In this document: piece by piece, positions 8,969 to 17,243 of the stretch
Layout of the letters: every line of letters begins with the position of its first letter
How positions within the stretch are numbered: position 1 is the stretch's first letter
NCBI GenBank assembly: GCA_025060325.1
Contig: JANXBW010000001.1
Span: 124,001 to 188,000, forward strand
From: Thermoguttaceae bacterium
GTDB lineage: Bacteria; Planctomycetota; Planctomycetia; Pirellulales; Thermoguttaceae
Direction: 5' to 3'
DNA: 64,000 bases
Position numbers and translations under genes: made by a program
The notes under the pieces: generated by a model
Told to the model about the DNA's origin: nothing
What the model saw: only the letters and a program-made list of their open reading frames with translations
Databases searched by the model: none

Positions 8969-10312
8969 CTAGGACCTTGGAAGTCGACAAAGGACACTGT
9001 CGCGATGAGCGGTTAGGCCCTCGCACTCGGCCAAAATCCGCACATCTTCCGCCATTTCTTGCAAACCAGTCTCCTCCAAGTAAATGACACTATGCGAGCG
9101 GAGAAAATCGTTGACAGACAAACCGCTCGAAAATCGCGCGGTGCCACCGGTGGGCAAAACATGAGAAGGTCCGGCAGCATAATCGCCCACTGCTACCGGG
9201 GCGAAATTGCCCAGGAAGACCGCCCCCGCAGTGGGAATACGATCCGCCACGGCCCCTGGGTCAGCCGTGATAATGTGCAAATGCTCAGGGGCAATCTCCC
9301 GCGCCAGGTGGCAAGCTTCTTCTACGCCCGAGACCAAGACGGCCGCTCCGAAATCCTCCAAACTCTGCCGTGCTGCGTCAGCCCGATCTACATTACCTAA
9401 AACGCTATCTAACGAAGCGAGCACCTCTTTGAGAACTTTTTCCTCCCAAGAGATCACAATACTTGCACCAGGAGCGTGCTCCGCCTGAGCGATGAGGTCA
9501 TAGGCGACAAACTCCGGCTCAGCCGAACCATCAACAATTACCACCACTTCGCTCGGGCCGGCCAAGGAGTCGATGGCCACCCGCCCGAACACATACTTCT
9601 TGGCAAGGGCGACAAAAAGGTTCCCCGGTCCGACAATTTTGTCTACTGGAGGAAGCCCCTGGACACCATAGGCCATGGCCGCTACACCGTGCGCCCCGCC
9701 TGCGCGGAGCACCATCTTGACCCCCAACTCCCAACACGTAGCCAAAACGTGGGGATTGTCGGCCCCGTTTGGGGTAGGCGGCGAAGCCACCACTATTTCT
9801 TCCACCCCAGCCACAAGCGCAGGCACGACGGTCATGATGACAGTCGACGGATAAGCTGCACCTCCCCCAGGTACGCAGACGCCAACCCGCTGCAAAGGCC
9901 GGTAACGTTCCTCAAGATAGCCCCCCTGTATCGACACCCGGACGTCTTGATGTCGAATCGCACTTTGAAATTGTTCCACCCTTGCCCTAATTCGGCGGAC
10001 TGCTTCCAAGAACTGCCGGTCCACGCGGGAATGACACTCTTCCATCCGGGCCGGGCTCACGAAGAGCGTCTCAGCGGTCACCGCTGCCCCATCAAGTTTG
10101 CGGATGTACGAGAGGAGCGCCTCCAACCCGTCGCGGGCGATATCCCTGCAAATCCGCTCAACAACCTGCTGGGGCGACAGGTCTTCGCCAAATACCTCCC
10201 GGGTCTTCCGCCGGCTGGCCGGGGTAACTAACTCGCCTTCCGGACTCAAATTGCGACGGATCACCGCGAGTATTTCTGCAAGACCCTGGGAGCGACCATC
10301 AAAAAACCGCAT
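8969..10312 (-). CDS. hisD: Histidinol dehydrogenase
   Basis: HisD performs the last two steps of histidine biosynthesis, oxidising L-histidinol to histidine with NAD. At 447 residues it has the usual length. The signatures are clear: GPGNLFVALAK, AQAEHAPGAS with zinc-binding glutamine and histidine, APEHLHI with the catalytic Glu-His pair, and GPSHVLPTGG. It is first in the local hisD-hisC-hisB order on the minus strand. No leader or attenuator was recognised in the 430-base region upstream. Confidence 0.94.
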   Translation of the reverse strand: MRFFDGRSQGLAEILAVIRRNLSPEGELVTPASRRKTREVFGEDLSPQQVVERICRDIARDGLEALLSYIRKLDGAAVTAETLFVSPARMEECHSRVDRQFLEAVRRIRARVEQFQSAIRHQDVRVSIQGGYLEERYRPLQRVGVCVPGGGAAYPSTVIMTVVPALVAGVEEIVVASPPTPNGADNPHVLATCWELGVKMVLRAGGAHGVAAMAYGVQGLPPVDKIVGPGNLFVALAKKYVFGRVAIDSLAGPSEVVVIVDGSAEPEFVAYDLIAQAEHAPGASIVISWEEKVLKEVLASLDSVLGNVDRADAARQSLEDFGAAVLVSGVEEACHLAREIAPEHLHIITADPGAVADRIPTAGAVFLGNFAPVAVGDYAAGPSHVLPTGGTARFSSGLSVNDFLRSHSVIYLEETGLQEMAEDVRILAECEGLTAHRDSVLCRLPRS

Positions 10313-10745
10313 GGCAAAACCTTCGAAGACCTCTCAGTTAGCCCGGCACTTCTCCCGGCCAAGTCGTTCCCTAGCTAGCCCAAAAACGTAGGCAAAGCCG
10401 CATTGGGTGAGTCCTTTTAGCTGCTACGCCTATAAGCGGTTTTACGCAATCTTACATAAATTGGGCCAGATTGACGAGAAAACCCGGGCCAGAGATGCCG
10501 GAAATGGAGCGGTCTAGGGCCGTATCAATGGTCTTCGGACACCGCGCGGAACAGCTATGGCCGAAGTCAAGATTGGGCTAGAGCGATGAGCTTCGCCCGA
10601 ATCGGAGGTCACCGGCAGCCGAGGGTCGTTCCACCGAATCCAAAGAACTGGCCCCGGGGGGAGCCCTCCCAACTTGTCGCCCCGAAATGCGGCTGCTTCA
10701 AACTTTCGGCCACGCCGGCTTTAGTCAAAGTGGTCCTCAGAGCGC
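10313..10745. other. Intergenic region between xer-type gene and hisD
   Basis: About 430 bases between two minus-strand genes. It presumably holds the promoter of the his genes, but I cannot point to a convincing promoter, riboswitch or histidine-rich leader peptide. Nothing else is recognisable. Confidence 0.4.
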
Positions 10746-11687
10746 TCATGCCCTTGGGTGGAATCGCCGGTGAATCGCTTTCAGCTTTTCCACATCCACG
10801 TGGGTGTAAATCTGGGTGGTGGCGATGCTTGCATGCCCTAACATCTCTTGGACCTGACGAAGGTCAGCTCCGCCGGCCAGCATGTGCGTTGCAAAGCTAT
10901 GGCGGAGCGTGTGGGGGCTTATCTGCGATCGTATGCCGGCACGGAGGGCATACCGTTTAACTAGTTCCCAAACCCGTTCACGACGAAGCCTTTTACCCCG
11001 GTAGGACAGGAAAAACCACGGCGGGGGGGACGGTGCCCGGGCTGCAAGAAGGTGCCGCTCGTGCTCTAAGTACTCCCGGGCTGCTGCCACCGCTCTGTCG
11101 CCAAGTGGTACCATCCGCTCCTTATTTCCTTTCCCCCGACACAAACAAAAACCCTCGTCCAGGTGGACGTCGGCCGCCCGGAGAGTGGCCAATTCCCCCG
11201 CTCGACAGCCGGTGGCGTAAAGGAGTTCTAGCAGGGCCCGATCTCGCCGATACCAAGGATCTCGGGGAGCGGGGGCCGCCAAAAGGCGCTCCACTTGATC
11301 TGGCGTCAGCACTTCCGGAATCCGCTCCCACAGCTTTTGGCTGCCAAGGAGTTCGGCGGCATTGTCCCGCACCACCCCTTCTAGCTGGAGGTACCTATAA
11401 AAAACCCGCACCGAAACGAGGTTTCGGGCGATGGACGCCGGGGAAAGTCCTTGAGTCCGAAGCCAGACGGGGTAGTCGGCCAAGTCCCGGACCGTGAGGG
11501 CCTCAATCGGTCGAGAGTCGAGCCAGGAAAGGAATCGCTGAAGATCCCGGCAGTAAGCGCTGACCGAGTTATCGGCCAAATGGCATTCGGCGCGGAGATA
11601 AGTTCGAAATGCCTCAAGCCACAACTGCTGGGGCGAAGGACGACCGTGTTCCAATTTCTTCCTCGAGCGAGGGTTGATGGGTTTCAT
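10746..11687 (-). CDS. Tyrosine recombinase of the XerC/XerD type
   Basis: This 313-residue protein has an N-terminal SAM-like core-binding domain (about 22-115) and a C-terminal catalytic domain (about 130-305). The catalytic residues are all visible: R162 in TGCRAGEL, a lysine in GKGNKER, H259 and R262 in HTLRHSFATH, H285 in GHASIATT, and the nucleophile Y294. The length and the very regular motifs fit a housekeeping Xer recombinase for chromosome-dimer resolution better than a mobile-element integrase. No attachment site, dif-like site or mobile cargo was recognised nearby. XerC and XerD cannot be told apart here. Confidence 0.88.
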   Translation of the reverse strand: MKPINPRSRKKLEHGRPSPQQLWLEAFRTYLRAECHLADNSVSAYCRDLQRFLSWLDSRPIEALTVRDLADYPVWLRTQGLSPASIARNLVSVRVFYRYLQLEGVVRDNAAELLGSQKLWERIPEVLTPDQVERLLAAPAPRDPWYRRDRALLELLYATGCRAGELATLRAADVHLDEGFCLCRGKGNKERMVPLGDRAVAAAREYLEHERHLLAARAPSPPPWFFLSYRGKRLRRERVWELVKRYALRAGIRSQISPHTLRHSFATHMLAGGADLRQVQEMLGHASIATTQIYTHVDVEKLKAIHRRFHPRA

Positions 11688-12383
11688 TCACGCGGCGCCT
11701 TAAAGCAGGATGCGCTGATCCAGGAAACAAAAGCCGCTCCAACAGCCAGTGAGGATTACCCCCTAAATCGGGATGCTTGTTTCTTGAGTCGGCCATCACG
11801 ACGGATTAACGACTCGGAAGGCACTATCGGCAGTATGGGAAACCCGAGGACGATTTTTCATATGGCGCTCCTACGATTGAACCGCCGGAATCCAAAGCGA
11901 CACATCGGCAGGATAACTGATTGGTGACTATCTCGATCGCTAATGAAAAGTAATTTGCATATATTTGCAGGGCTCAGCCCGGGCAGACCCTGATTATTGG
12001 CTCTCACCACGGGGAGTAGCTCAAAAGCCGAAACTCAGAGAAAAACGCGTTCGATAACCGCAACCCACTTGCTGGCGCCGTTATTCGGGGCCGCCGTTTT
12101 CAGAACCCGTCCGAGGTTTTTGGAAGCGCTTCTTTTTGTCAGTCTTTTCAATAAGCTGGACCGTTGCGGTAGCGACTAAATACCCTTCCCTGCCGCAACC
12201 TGGGGGCCGATCAGCCCTCCCAAGGAAGCGGAGCTAAAACGGCAGGCACGGCGGGCTGCAGAGCCGTCAAAGGAACTCGTTCCGGTTGGCGGCAGAACCC
12301 AGCTGCGTAATCGGAGCGCTCGCCCCTCCCGAGAGAACCCGCCCAGTCACCTCCCATTAGATCCGGAACGCGGGCGGCACCCA
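11688..12383. other. Intergenic region with short inverted repeats, no gene seen
   Basis: About 700 bases lie between the 3-prime end of the hydroxyacid dehydrogenase gene and the start of the recombinase gene. No coding frame is convincing. Between 12189 and 12290 several perfect stems cluster: a 7-bp pair (12189-12195 with 12240-12246) enclosing a GGGGGC/GCCCTC stem, then a 5-bp stem at 12248-12267 and a tight GGAAC-tc-GTTCC hairpin. These may form a 3-prime UTR or terminator structure for the dehydrogenase mRNA, or be chance in GC-rich DNA. Confidence 0.35.
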
Positions 12384-13382
12384 TTACTCAAACACATCCT
12401 CCCCCCAGATTGGTATACCTATCCCCCTAATTGGGAAGCCAAGTCTCTTTTCGGTAAGTAGATTGATAAGAGGCCGGCCTTCCAGGTAACGCCGCAAATT
12501 GGCGCAGAACATTCGGGTTATATCGTCCGCCCGACGAGCGCTCTGCCCGCCTACATGTGGCGTGATGATCACGTTTTCCATTTCCCACAAAGGGCTATCC
12601 AGCGGGAGAGGTTCCGGATCGGTCACGTCCAAAGCCGCCCCAGCGATCCACCCTTTACGGAGGGATTCGACCAAGTCGTCATGCGGGATAAGTCCGCCCC
12701 TCGCTACATTGACAAGAAGCGCTTCCCGGCGGAATTGTCGAAGGACTTCCCGGCAAAACATGCCTTTGGTGTCCTCGTTTAGAGCAAGTGCCAAAACAAC
12801 GATGTCTGATTGAGCCAAGAGATCTCCCAGCCGATCCGCCGGCCATAACTCGGCCACCCAAGGAGGGCGATTCACTGGGAAGAGATCCGTTGCCAAAATC
12901 CGGGTCTTGAACGGATAAAGAAGTTGCGCAAGCCGTCGGCCAACGCCGCCGAAACCAACAATCCCCACTGTGGCTCCGGTCAAATCCCGGGTTGGAAGCC
13001 GCCGAAAGTCCTTCCGCAGCTGTGCTCGGAAAAACTGCGGCAGTCCCCGAAGCCAGCCGGTGATCAGTGCGATTGCATGCTCTGCCACCTGATCGGCCAA
13101 GACTCCAGAAGCACTCGTCAGAATTATCGGTGAATTAATCACCGAGGGCACGAGGACGTGGTCCATTCCCGCGGCCGAAGACTGAATCCATTTCAGCCGC
13201 CCCTTGGCCACTACGCCGTCCCAATCGATTGGCACCTTGGGATGCCCACAGAAGATGTCCGCGTGGAAAATCTCCTCAGCAATCCTTTCTTGGCCGGCGT
13301 CAACAATTTCCGCATCCGGAGCAATCTGCGCAATTTGCTGCCTATGACGTGGCTCATGCGGATAGCAAAGGACAATTCTCAT
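12384..13382 (-). CDS. D-isomer 2-hydroxyacid dehydrogenase family protein
   Basis: This NAD(P)-dependent oxidoreductase interconverts a 2-oxoacid and a D-2-hydroxyacid. Counting from the ATG at 13382 (332 residues), the nucleotide-binding motif GFGGVG is at 143-148. The catalytic triad is R228 (NVARGGL), E257 (DPEPLP) and H276 (TPHVGG). The substrate cannot be read from sequence; glyoxylate/hydroxypyruvate-type or phosphoglycerate-like substrates are common in the family. A TTG start 18 bases upstream is possible, but the ATG gives the normal N-terminus (MRIVLCYP). It is not linked to the distant BMC operon. Confidence 0.85.
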   Translation of the reverse strand: MRIVLCYPHEPRHRQQIAQIAPDAEIVDAGQERIAEEIFHADIFCGHPKVPIDWDGVVAKGRLKWIQSSAAGMDHVLVPSVINSPIILTSASGVLADQVAEHAIALITGWLRGLPQFFRAQLRKDFRRLPTRDLTGATVGIVGFGGVGRRLAQLLYPFKTRILATDLFPVNRPPWVAELWPADRLGDLLAQSDIVVLALALNEDTKGMFCREVLRQFRREALLVNVARGGLIPHDDLVESLRKGWIAGAALDVTDPEPLPLDSPLWEMENVIITPHVGGQSARRADDITRMFCANLRRYLEGRPLINLLTEKRLGFPIRGIGIPIWGEDVFE

Positions 13383-14012
13383 CGCTCGGCAAAGGAACAA
13401 TTGTCTGAAGGCACCGTGACCTCAAAGCTCTTCCGCGTTGACAATACTCCCGGGAGACTGGGCACGCCGGGGCGTCCGGCTTAATCCAGCCCCCGCGGGG
13501 AATCCAGCTGGGCGGCAGACAAAAAAGTGTACCAACCACCCCTTCTTGGGAGAGCTCGCCGCCGAAGGCCACTGGTTTATGACGACTAATCTCCCGAAAG
13601 TAGGCAACAATGTGCAACTCGAAAGCCCATCTGTCGACCCCTGCCAGTTTATCCAAGTCGAAACCCCATTCGCCCAGTTTCTTAAAGATTACCGTTCGAA
13701 GGCCGGCCTTCTGCAGCTTTACCGTTGCGGCGGTTGTCTAGGCGGGAGAGCAACGGACAGTCGCCGAAGCTGGGCGGCATGAAAGCAGCTCTCTCCGCCG
13801 CTTTTCACACTCGCGAATTTCAAATAAGATAGTGATAGAGACGGGTATCGGCGACCTGTGCCTTGAAGCGTCCGGGAAATAGCCCGACCGCTTCTCTTCG
13901 CCGATCCGAAATTGCTCCCTCCTGCGACCCTCCCCGAGCAGGTTTTCGCTCTTGCTTTGCGTGCAGAGTCATCCACCGACCGAAAACGCAATTTTGCGGA
14001 AAGGGCCTTGGC
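13383..14012. other. Intergenic region between divergent genes, with an unassigned open frame
   Basis: This region separates the minus-strand dehydrogenase from the plus-strand DoxX-like gene. A stop-free minus-strand frame from about 13736 to 13354 has protein-like composition (for example GEWGFDLDKLAGVDRW) but no ATG, only a TTG near 13656. It overlaps the start of the dehydrogenase gene. It could be a gene remnant or a chance frame; I do not recognise it. No RNA gene is seen. Confidence 0.3.
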
Positions 14013-15074
14013 GTGTTTACGTGGAACGATCTGGCCTCCGGTTGCCGAGCTACCTACCGGATCGGGCTTCTTGCGGTTATCACCCTCGTCCTGTTGCGGA
14101 TTAGCATTGGATGGCACTTCTTGTATGAAGGGGTTTGGAAGCTGGCTCGCCCGGAATTTACCTCCGAACCTTTTCTTTTGGAAGCAAAGGGGCCTTTTGC
14201 CCCCATCTTTTATGCCATGGTTCCGGATGTGGATGGAAGAATCCGGTTGAAACTGGATCCGAATGGTGCCAAGCATGGAGGCCGCCCCGCGGTGTCCGGC
14301 GATGCTTATCTTGAAGCCTGGAAAGCCTTCAGGGATCGGGCTGAGAGGTACTACGGTTTCTCTGCCGACCAAGCAAAGCAGGCGGATGCCCTCCTTGCCC
14401 AGTATGAGTCCGCTCTTCGCCAATATTTGGCGGAAAACGCGGAAGCGATCCGGGGTTATTTCGTGAGCCTTGAGCACTTCCAAATGAGGCTCAAGGATCG
14501 CTCCAATCGGGCGTACCACGAAAAAGAGAGAATTTGGAAACAACAGCAGCAGCTGCGTGCGGAAGTTCGGCAATGGCTTACCGATTTGGATAATCTGGGG
14601 CGGGATTTCCAGGCGGCTTTGTTAGATATCTTAACACCGGAGCAGCGGGCAAAAGGCCGATTGCGTGGTCCGCTCCACACTGCCGAGGCCTTGCCCTTCT
14701 CCTTGCCTTTTGTGACCACGCGGATGGAGCTTATCAACTTTGCCGTCAGCTGGGGGTTGACGGCTATTGGTCTTTGCTTAATCGCGGGTTTGTTTACGCG
14801 GCTTGCGGCTCTAGGCGGGGCTGCATTTTTGATCTTTGTGCTGATGGTCCAGCCGCCTTGGCCAACTATCTACCCGCCTGCGCCGGAGGTGGTGGGACAC
14901 GCCCTTATTGTGGATAAGAACTTTGTGGAGTTAATAGGGCTCCTAGTGCTTGCAGCTTGCGGTGCCGGACAATGGGCTGGGCTTGATTACATTTTCTATC
15001 AAGGACTTGGAAAGCCCGTCCTTGTAAAATTGGGCTGGATTAAGCCCGGCGAACCTCTTGCCCAAGCTGCCTAG
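14013..15074 (+). CDS. DoxX-like integral membrane protein
   Basis: The protein has a first membrane helix (LAVITLVLLRISIGWHFLYEGVWKL), a long hydrophilic helical insert of about 180 residues, and then further membrane helices (FAVSWGLTAIGLCLIAGLFTRLAAL, GAAFLIFVLMVQPPW, ELIGLLVLAACGAGQW). The RISIGWHFLYEG motif followed by the late GLFTRLAALGGA segment is typical of DoxX/DoxD-related proteins, a family linked to quinone or sulfur redox in the membrane. The insert is planctomycete-like and unusual. I chose the GTG at 14013 (353 residues) because GGAAAGGG precedes it and the sequence upstream looks non-coding. An ATG at 13863 is the alternative. Confidence 0.68.
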   Translation: MFTWNDLASGCRATYRIGLLAVITLVLLRISIGWHFLYEGVWKLARPEFTSEPFLLEAKGPFAPIFYAMVPDVDGRIRLKLDPNGAKHGGRPAVSGDAYLEAWKAFRDRAERYYGFSADQAKQADALLAQYESALRQYLAENAEAIRGYFVSLEHFQMRLKDRSNRAYHEKERIWKQQQQLRAEVRQWLTDLDNLGRDFQAALLDILTPEQRAKGRLRGPLHTAEALPFSLPFVTTRMELINFAVSWGLTAIGLCLIAGLFTRLAALGGAAFLIFVLMVQPPWPTIYPPAPEVVGHALIVDKNFVELIGLLVLAACGAGQWAGLDYIFYQGLGKPVLVKLGWIKPGEPLAQAA

Positions 15075-15279
15075 AAATGCTTGAGAGCCCGGACCGGAAG
15101 GCACTTTCCCAACACATCTGTCTTGCGATCGGTCGGGTTAGGCCGAAAGGCCGGCGAGGTTGCCAAGTTCCGAGCTAGGAGTTGGCATCGTACTGAAGAA
15201 ACAAGAGACGCGATCCACTGACGACGTAAACAAAGTTTCATTCTTGGCTGATACAGTCTGCTGCGCAAGGTGGTTGAAA

Positions 15280-16950
15280 ATGACGGCCGACTTTTCCCGA
15301 CGCGATTTCTTAAAAGGTAGCGCGACAGCGGTCCTGGTCTCCGGAGGGAGCCTCGGGGCCTTCTACTTCGGATACGAAGCCTCGCTAGAAAAACCGGTGC
15401 GGGTGGGAGTATTGGGAACCGGTGATGAGGGGTCCGTTCTTATCGGGGCCATCAACCCGGATTATATCCAGGTGTGCGCGATTGCCGATATACGCCCGTA
15501 TAGCATTCATCGTGCATTTCACGGCGATTGGTATAGCGAGGCGGCGCTAAAAGCTCGGCCTGGCCTTTTAGCTAAGTATGGGTGGAAAACCGAAGAGGAG
15601 GCCCGCCGTCACGTCCGTGTGTACGGGGATTACCGTGAGCTTTTGGAGGCAGAAAAGGGCCGCATTGAAGCGGTCATCATCGCCCTGCCGCTCCATCTCC
15701 ATGCTCCAGCGGCCATCCAGGCCATGCGACTGGGCTACCATGTGTTGACAGAGAAGCTGATGGGCCAAACGGTGGCCCAGTGTAAGGCCATGGCTCGCGT
15801 AGCCCGGGAGACTCGCAAGCATTTGGCTACAGGTCACCAACGGCATTACAACATCCTTTATGCCGAAGCTGTTGACGCAATCCGCCGTGGGCTTTTGGGT
15901 GATATCCACTACATTCGCGCCCAGTGGCACCGAGGTAATTTGCCGGGCAACGATAGTTGGCAGCCGCCTATGCCAGAAGAGGTTAAGCCCGATGACCCCC
16001 TGGCCAAGACTCTCCGGCGGCAGCTGGCCAATTGGCGGGAAAAACTGCGTACCGCACCAGCCAAGGAAGTGGAAACCTGGCGTAAACGGGTGGCCCAGCT
16101 GGAGGCCCAACTTGCCGACAGAGTTCTGCGAGATACTGCAGCCAAGTTCGGTTACGAGGATAAGGTGATCCGCGGGCCGAAGGGAGAAGTTCTGTGGAAT
16201 AGGCCGGCAGCCGAAGAATTGATCCGCTGGCGATTGTGGGATAGGACGGGGGCAGGTCTGATGGCGGAGCTGGGAAGCCACCAGCTTGATGCTGCCAGCA
16301 TCTTTATCGCCGCAGCACATGGAGGACAAAAACAGTATCCGATTCGTGTACTGGCGGCAGCGGCCCGGCCCATTTTCGAGGCCGATCGCGAGGTGGAAAG
16401 TCATGTCCTTTGTGTCATCGACTTCCCTGCCCCTGGTTATGACCCGGAAGATCCTATCGCTAGTCAGAAGCGCATATCCGTTCAGTATGCCTCGATTAAC
16501 GGCAATGGCTTCGGAGGTTATGGGGAGATTGTCTTCGGTACCAAGGGCACACTGATCCTAGAGCGAGAACAGGTTAAGCACCTGCTGCTGGAGGGGGGCG
16601 GTACGGCTGTGGCCGCTGGCCCGGCAGCTGGGCCGGTGCTTGACACCCAAGCTTCTGGACCGCAGCAAATGGCCGTCGCTGGCCCGGGCATGATGGCTGA
16701 AGTCAGCCGGGGTTATCGCGAAGAGTTGGAACACTGGGCCTGGTGCATCCGGCGCAACCCGAATCTGAGTGACCCCGATATTCAGCCTCGTTGCCACCCG
16801 AAGGTGGCCTTGGCCGATGCCGTCATCGCCCTGGTAACGAATATGGCTGCCCGACAAGGAAGGCCCATTACTTTCCGAAAAGAATGGTTCGATCCGGATT
16901 CCGACGAAACTCCCGAGGGGGTGGCCCCGGATCCGTCACTTTACGCCTAA
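15280..16950 (+). CDS. Tat-exported Gfo/Idh/MocA family oxidoreductase (tandem copy 1)
   Basis: This 556-residue protein starts with a Tat signal (SRRDFLKGSATAVLV), then an NAD-binding Rossmann fold with VGVLGTGDEGS and a C-terminal Gfo/Idh/MocA substrate domain (GLMAELGSHQLDAASIF). In the usual EKP motif the proline is leucine (TEKLMG). A charged, coiled-coil-like insert near residues 240-290 (NWREKLRTAP, EVETWRKRVAQLEAQL) is longer than in standard family members. The ATG at 15280 with AAGGTGG upstream is chosen because it places the Tat motif at the N-terminus. The substrate is unknown, probably a sugar or derivative handled outside the cytoplasm. A close paralogue follows 293 bp downstream. 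Confidence 0.85.
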   Translation: MTADFSRRDFLKGSATAVLVSGGSLGAFYFGYEASLEKPVRVGVLGTGDEGSVLIGAINPDYIQVCAIADIRPYSIHRAFHGDWYSEAALKARPGLLAKYGWKTEEEARRHVRVYGDYRELLEAEKGRIEAVIIALPLHLHAPAAIQAMRLGYHVLTEKLMGQTVAQCKAMARVARETRKHLATGHQRHYNILYAEAVDAIRRGLLGDIHYIRAQWHRGNLPGNDSWQPPMPEEVKPDDPLAKTLRRQLANWREKLRTAPAKEVETWRKRVAQLEAQLADRVLRDTAAKFGYEDKVIRGPKGEVLWNRPAAEELIRWRLWDRTGAGLMAELGSHQLDAASIFIAAAHGGQKQYPIRVLAAAARPIFEADREVESHVLCVIDFPAPGYDPEDPIASQKRISVQYASINGNGFGGYGEIVFGTKGTLILEREQVKHLLLEGGGTAVAAGPAAGPVLDTQASGPQQMAVAGPGMMAEVSRGYREELEHWAWCIRRNPNLSDPDIQPRCHPKVALADAVIALVTNMAARQGRPITFRKEWFDPDSDETPEGVAPDPSLYA

Positions 16951-17243
16951 AGTGTTGAAGTCAACAGCGTTACTGACAAGCCCAAAGAGTCAGACAGCAC
17001 AATTCTCAAACCAAGCAGTAGACGATTTTTCAAGTAACGGTGTCAGTTGACCAAGGGGCTTTTTGACGGATTTGCTTAATGGGGTCTGCGGAGTCAATAA
17101 CAAACTTAGGAACCGCAGCTAAACTACGCATGCGTCGACAAGCATTCAAACGAGCCATTTGACGGTGCCGACAAGAATCTTTCCTACCGCGAGATAAGTG
17201 GAGCCATCGGGCTCAAAAGCGTCCTTGCGAGGGCAAGAAACCG

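Noticed and set aside
10746-11687. Xer-type recombinase as integrase of a genomic island
   Set aside because: Its length and motifs fit housekeeping Xer. No attachment repeats, tRNA target or mobile cargo lie nearby, and the flanking genes are ordinary metabolic genes.
11451-11927. 158-codon plus-strand frame over the start of the recombinase gene
   Set aside because: Antisense shadow of the recombinase N-terminus, with no protein features.
12384-13382. The D-2-hydroxyacid dehydrogenase as a lactate dehydrogenase partner of the BMC
   Set aside because: It is 18 kb away, carries no encapsulation helix and its substrate is unknown.
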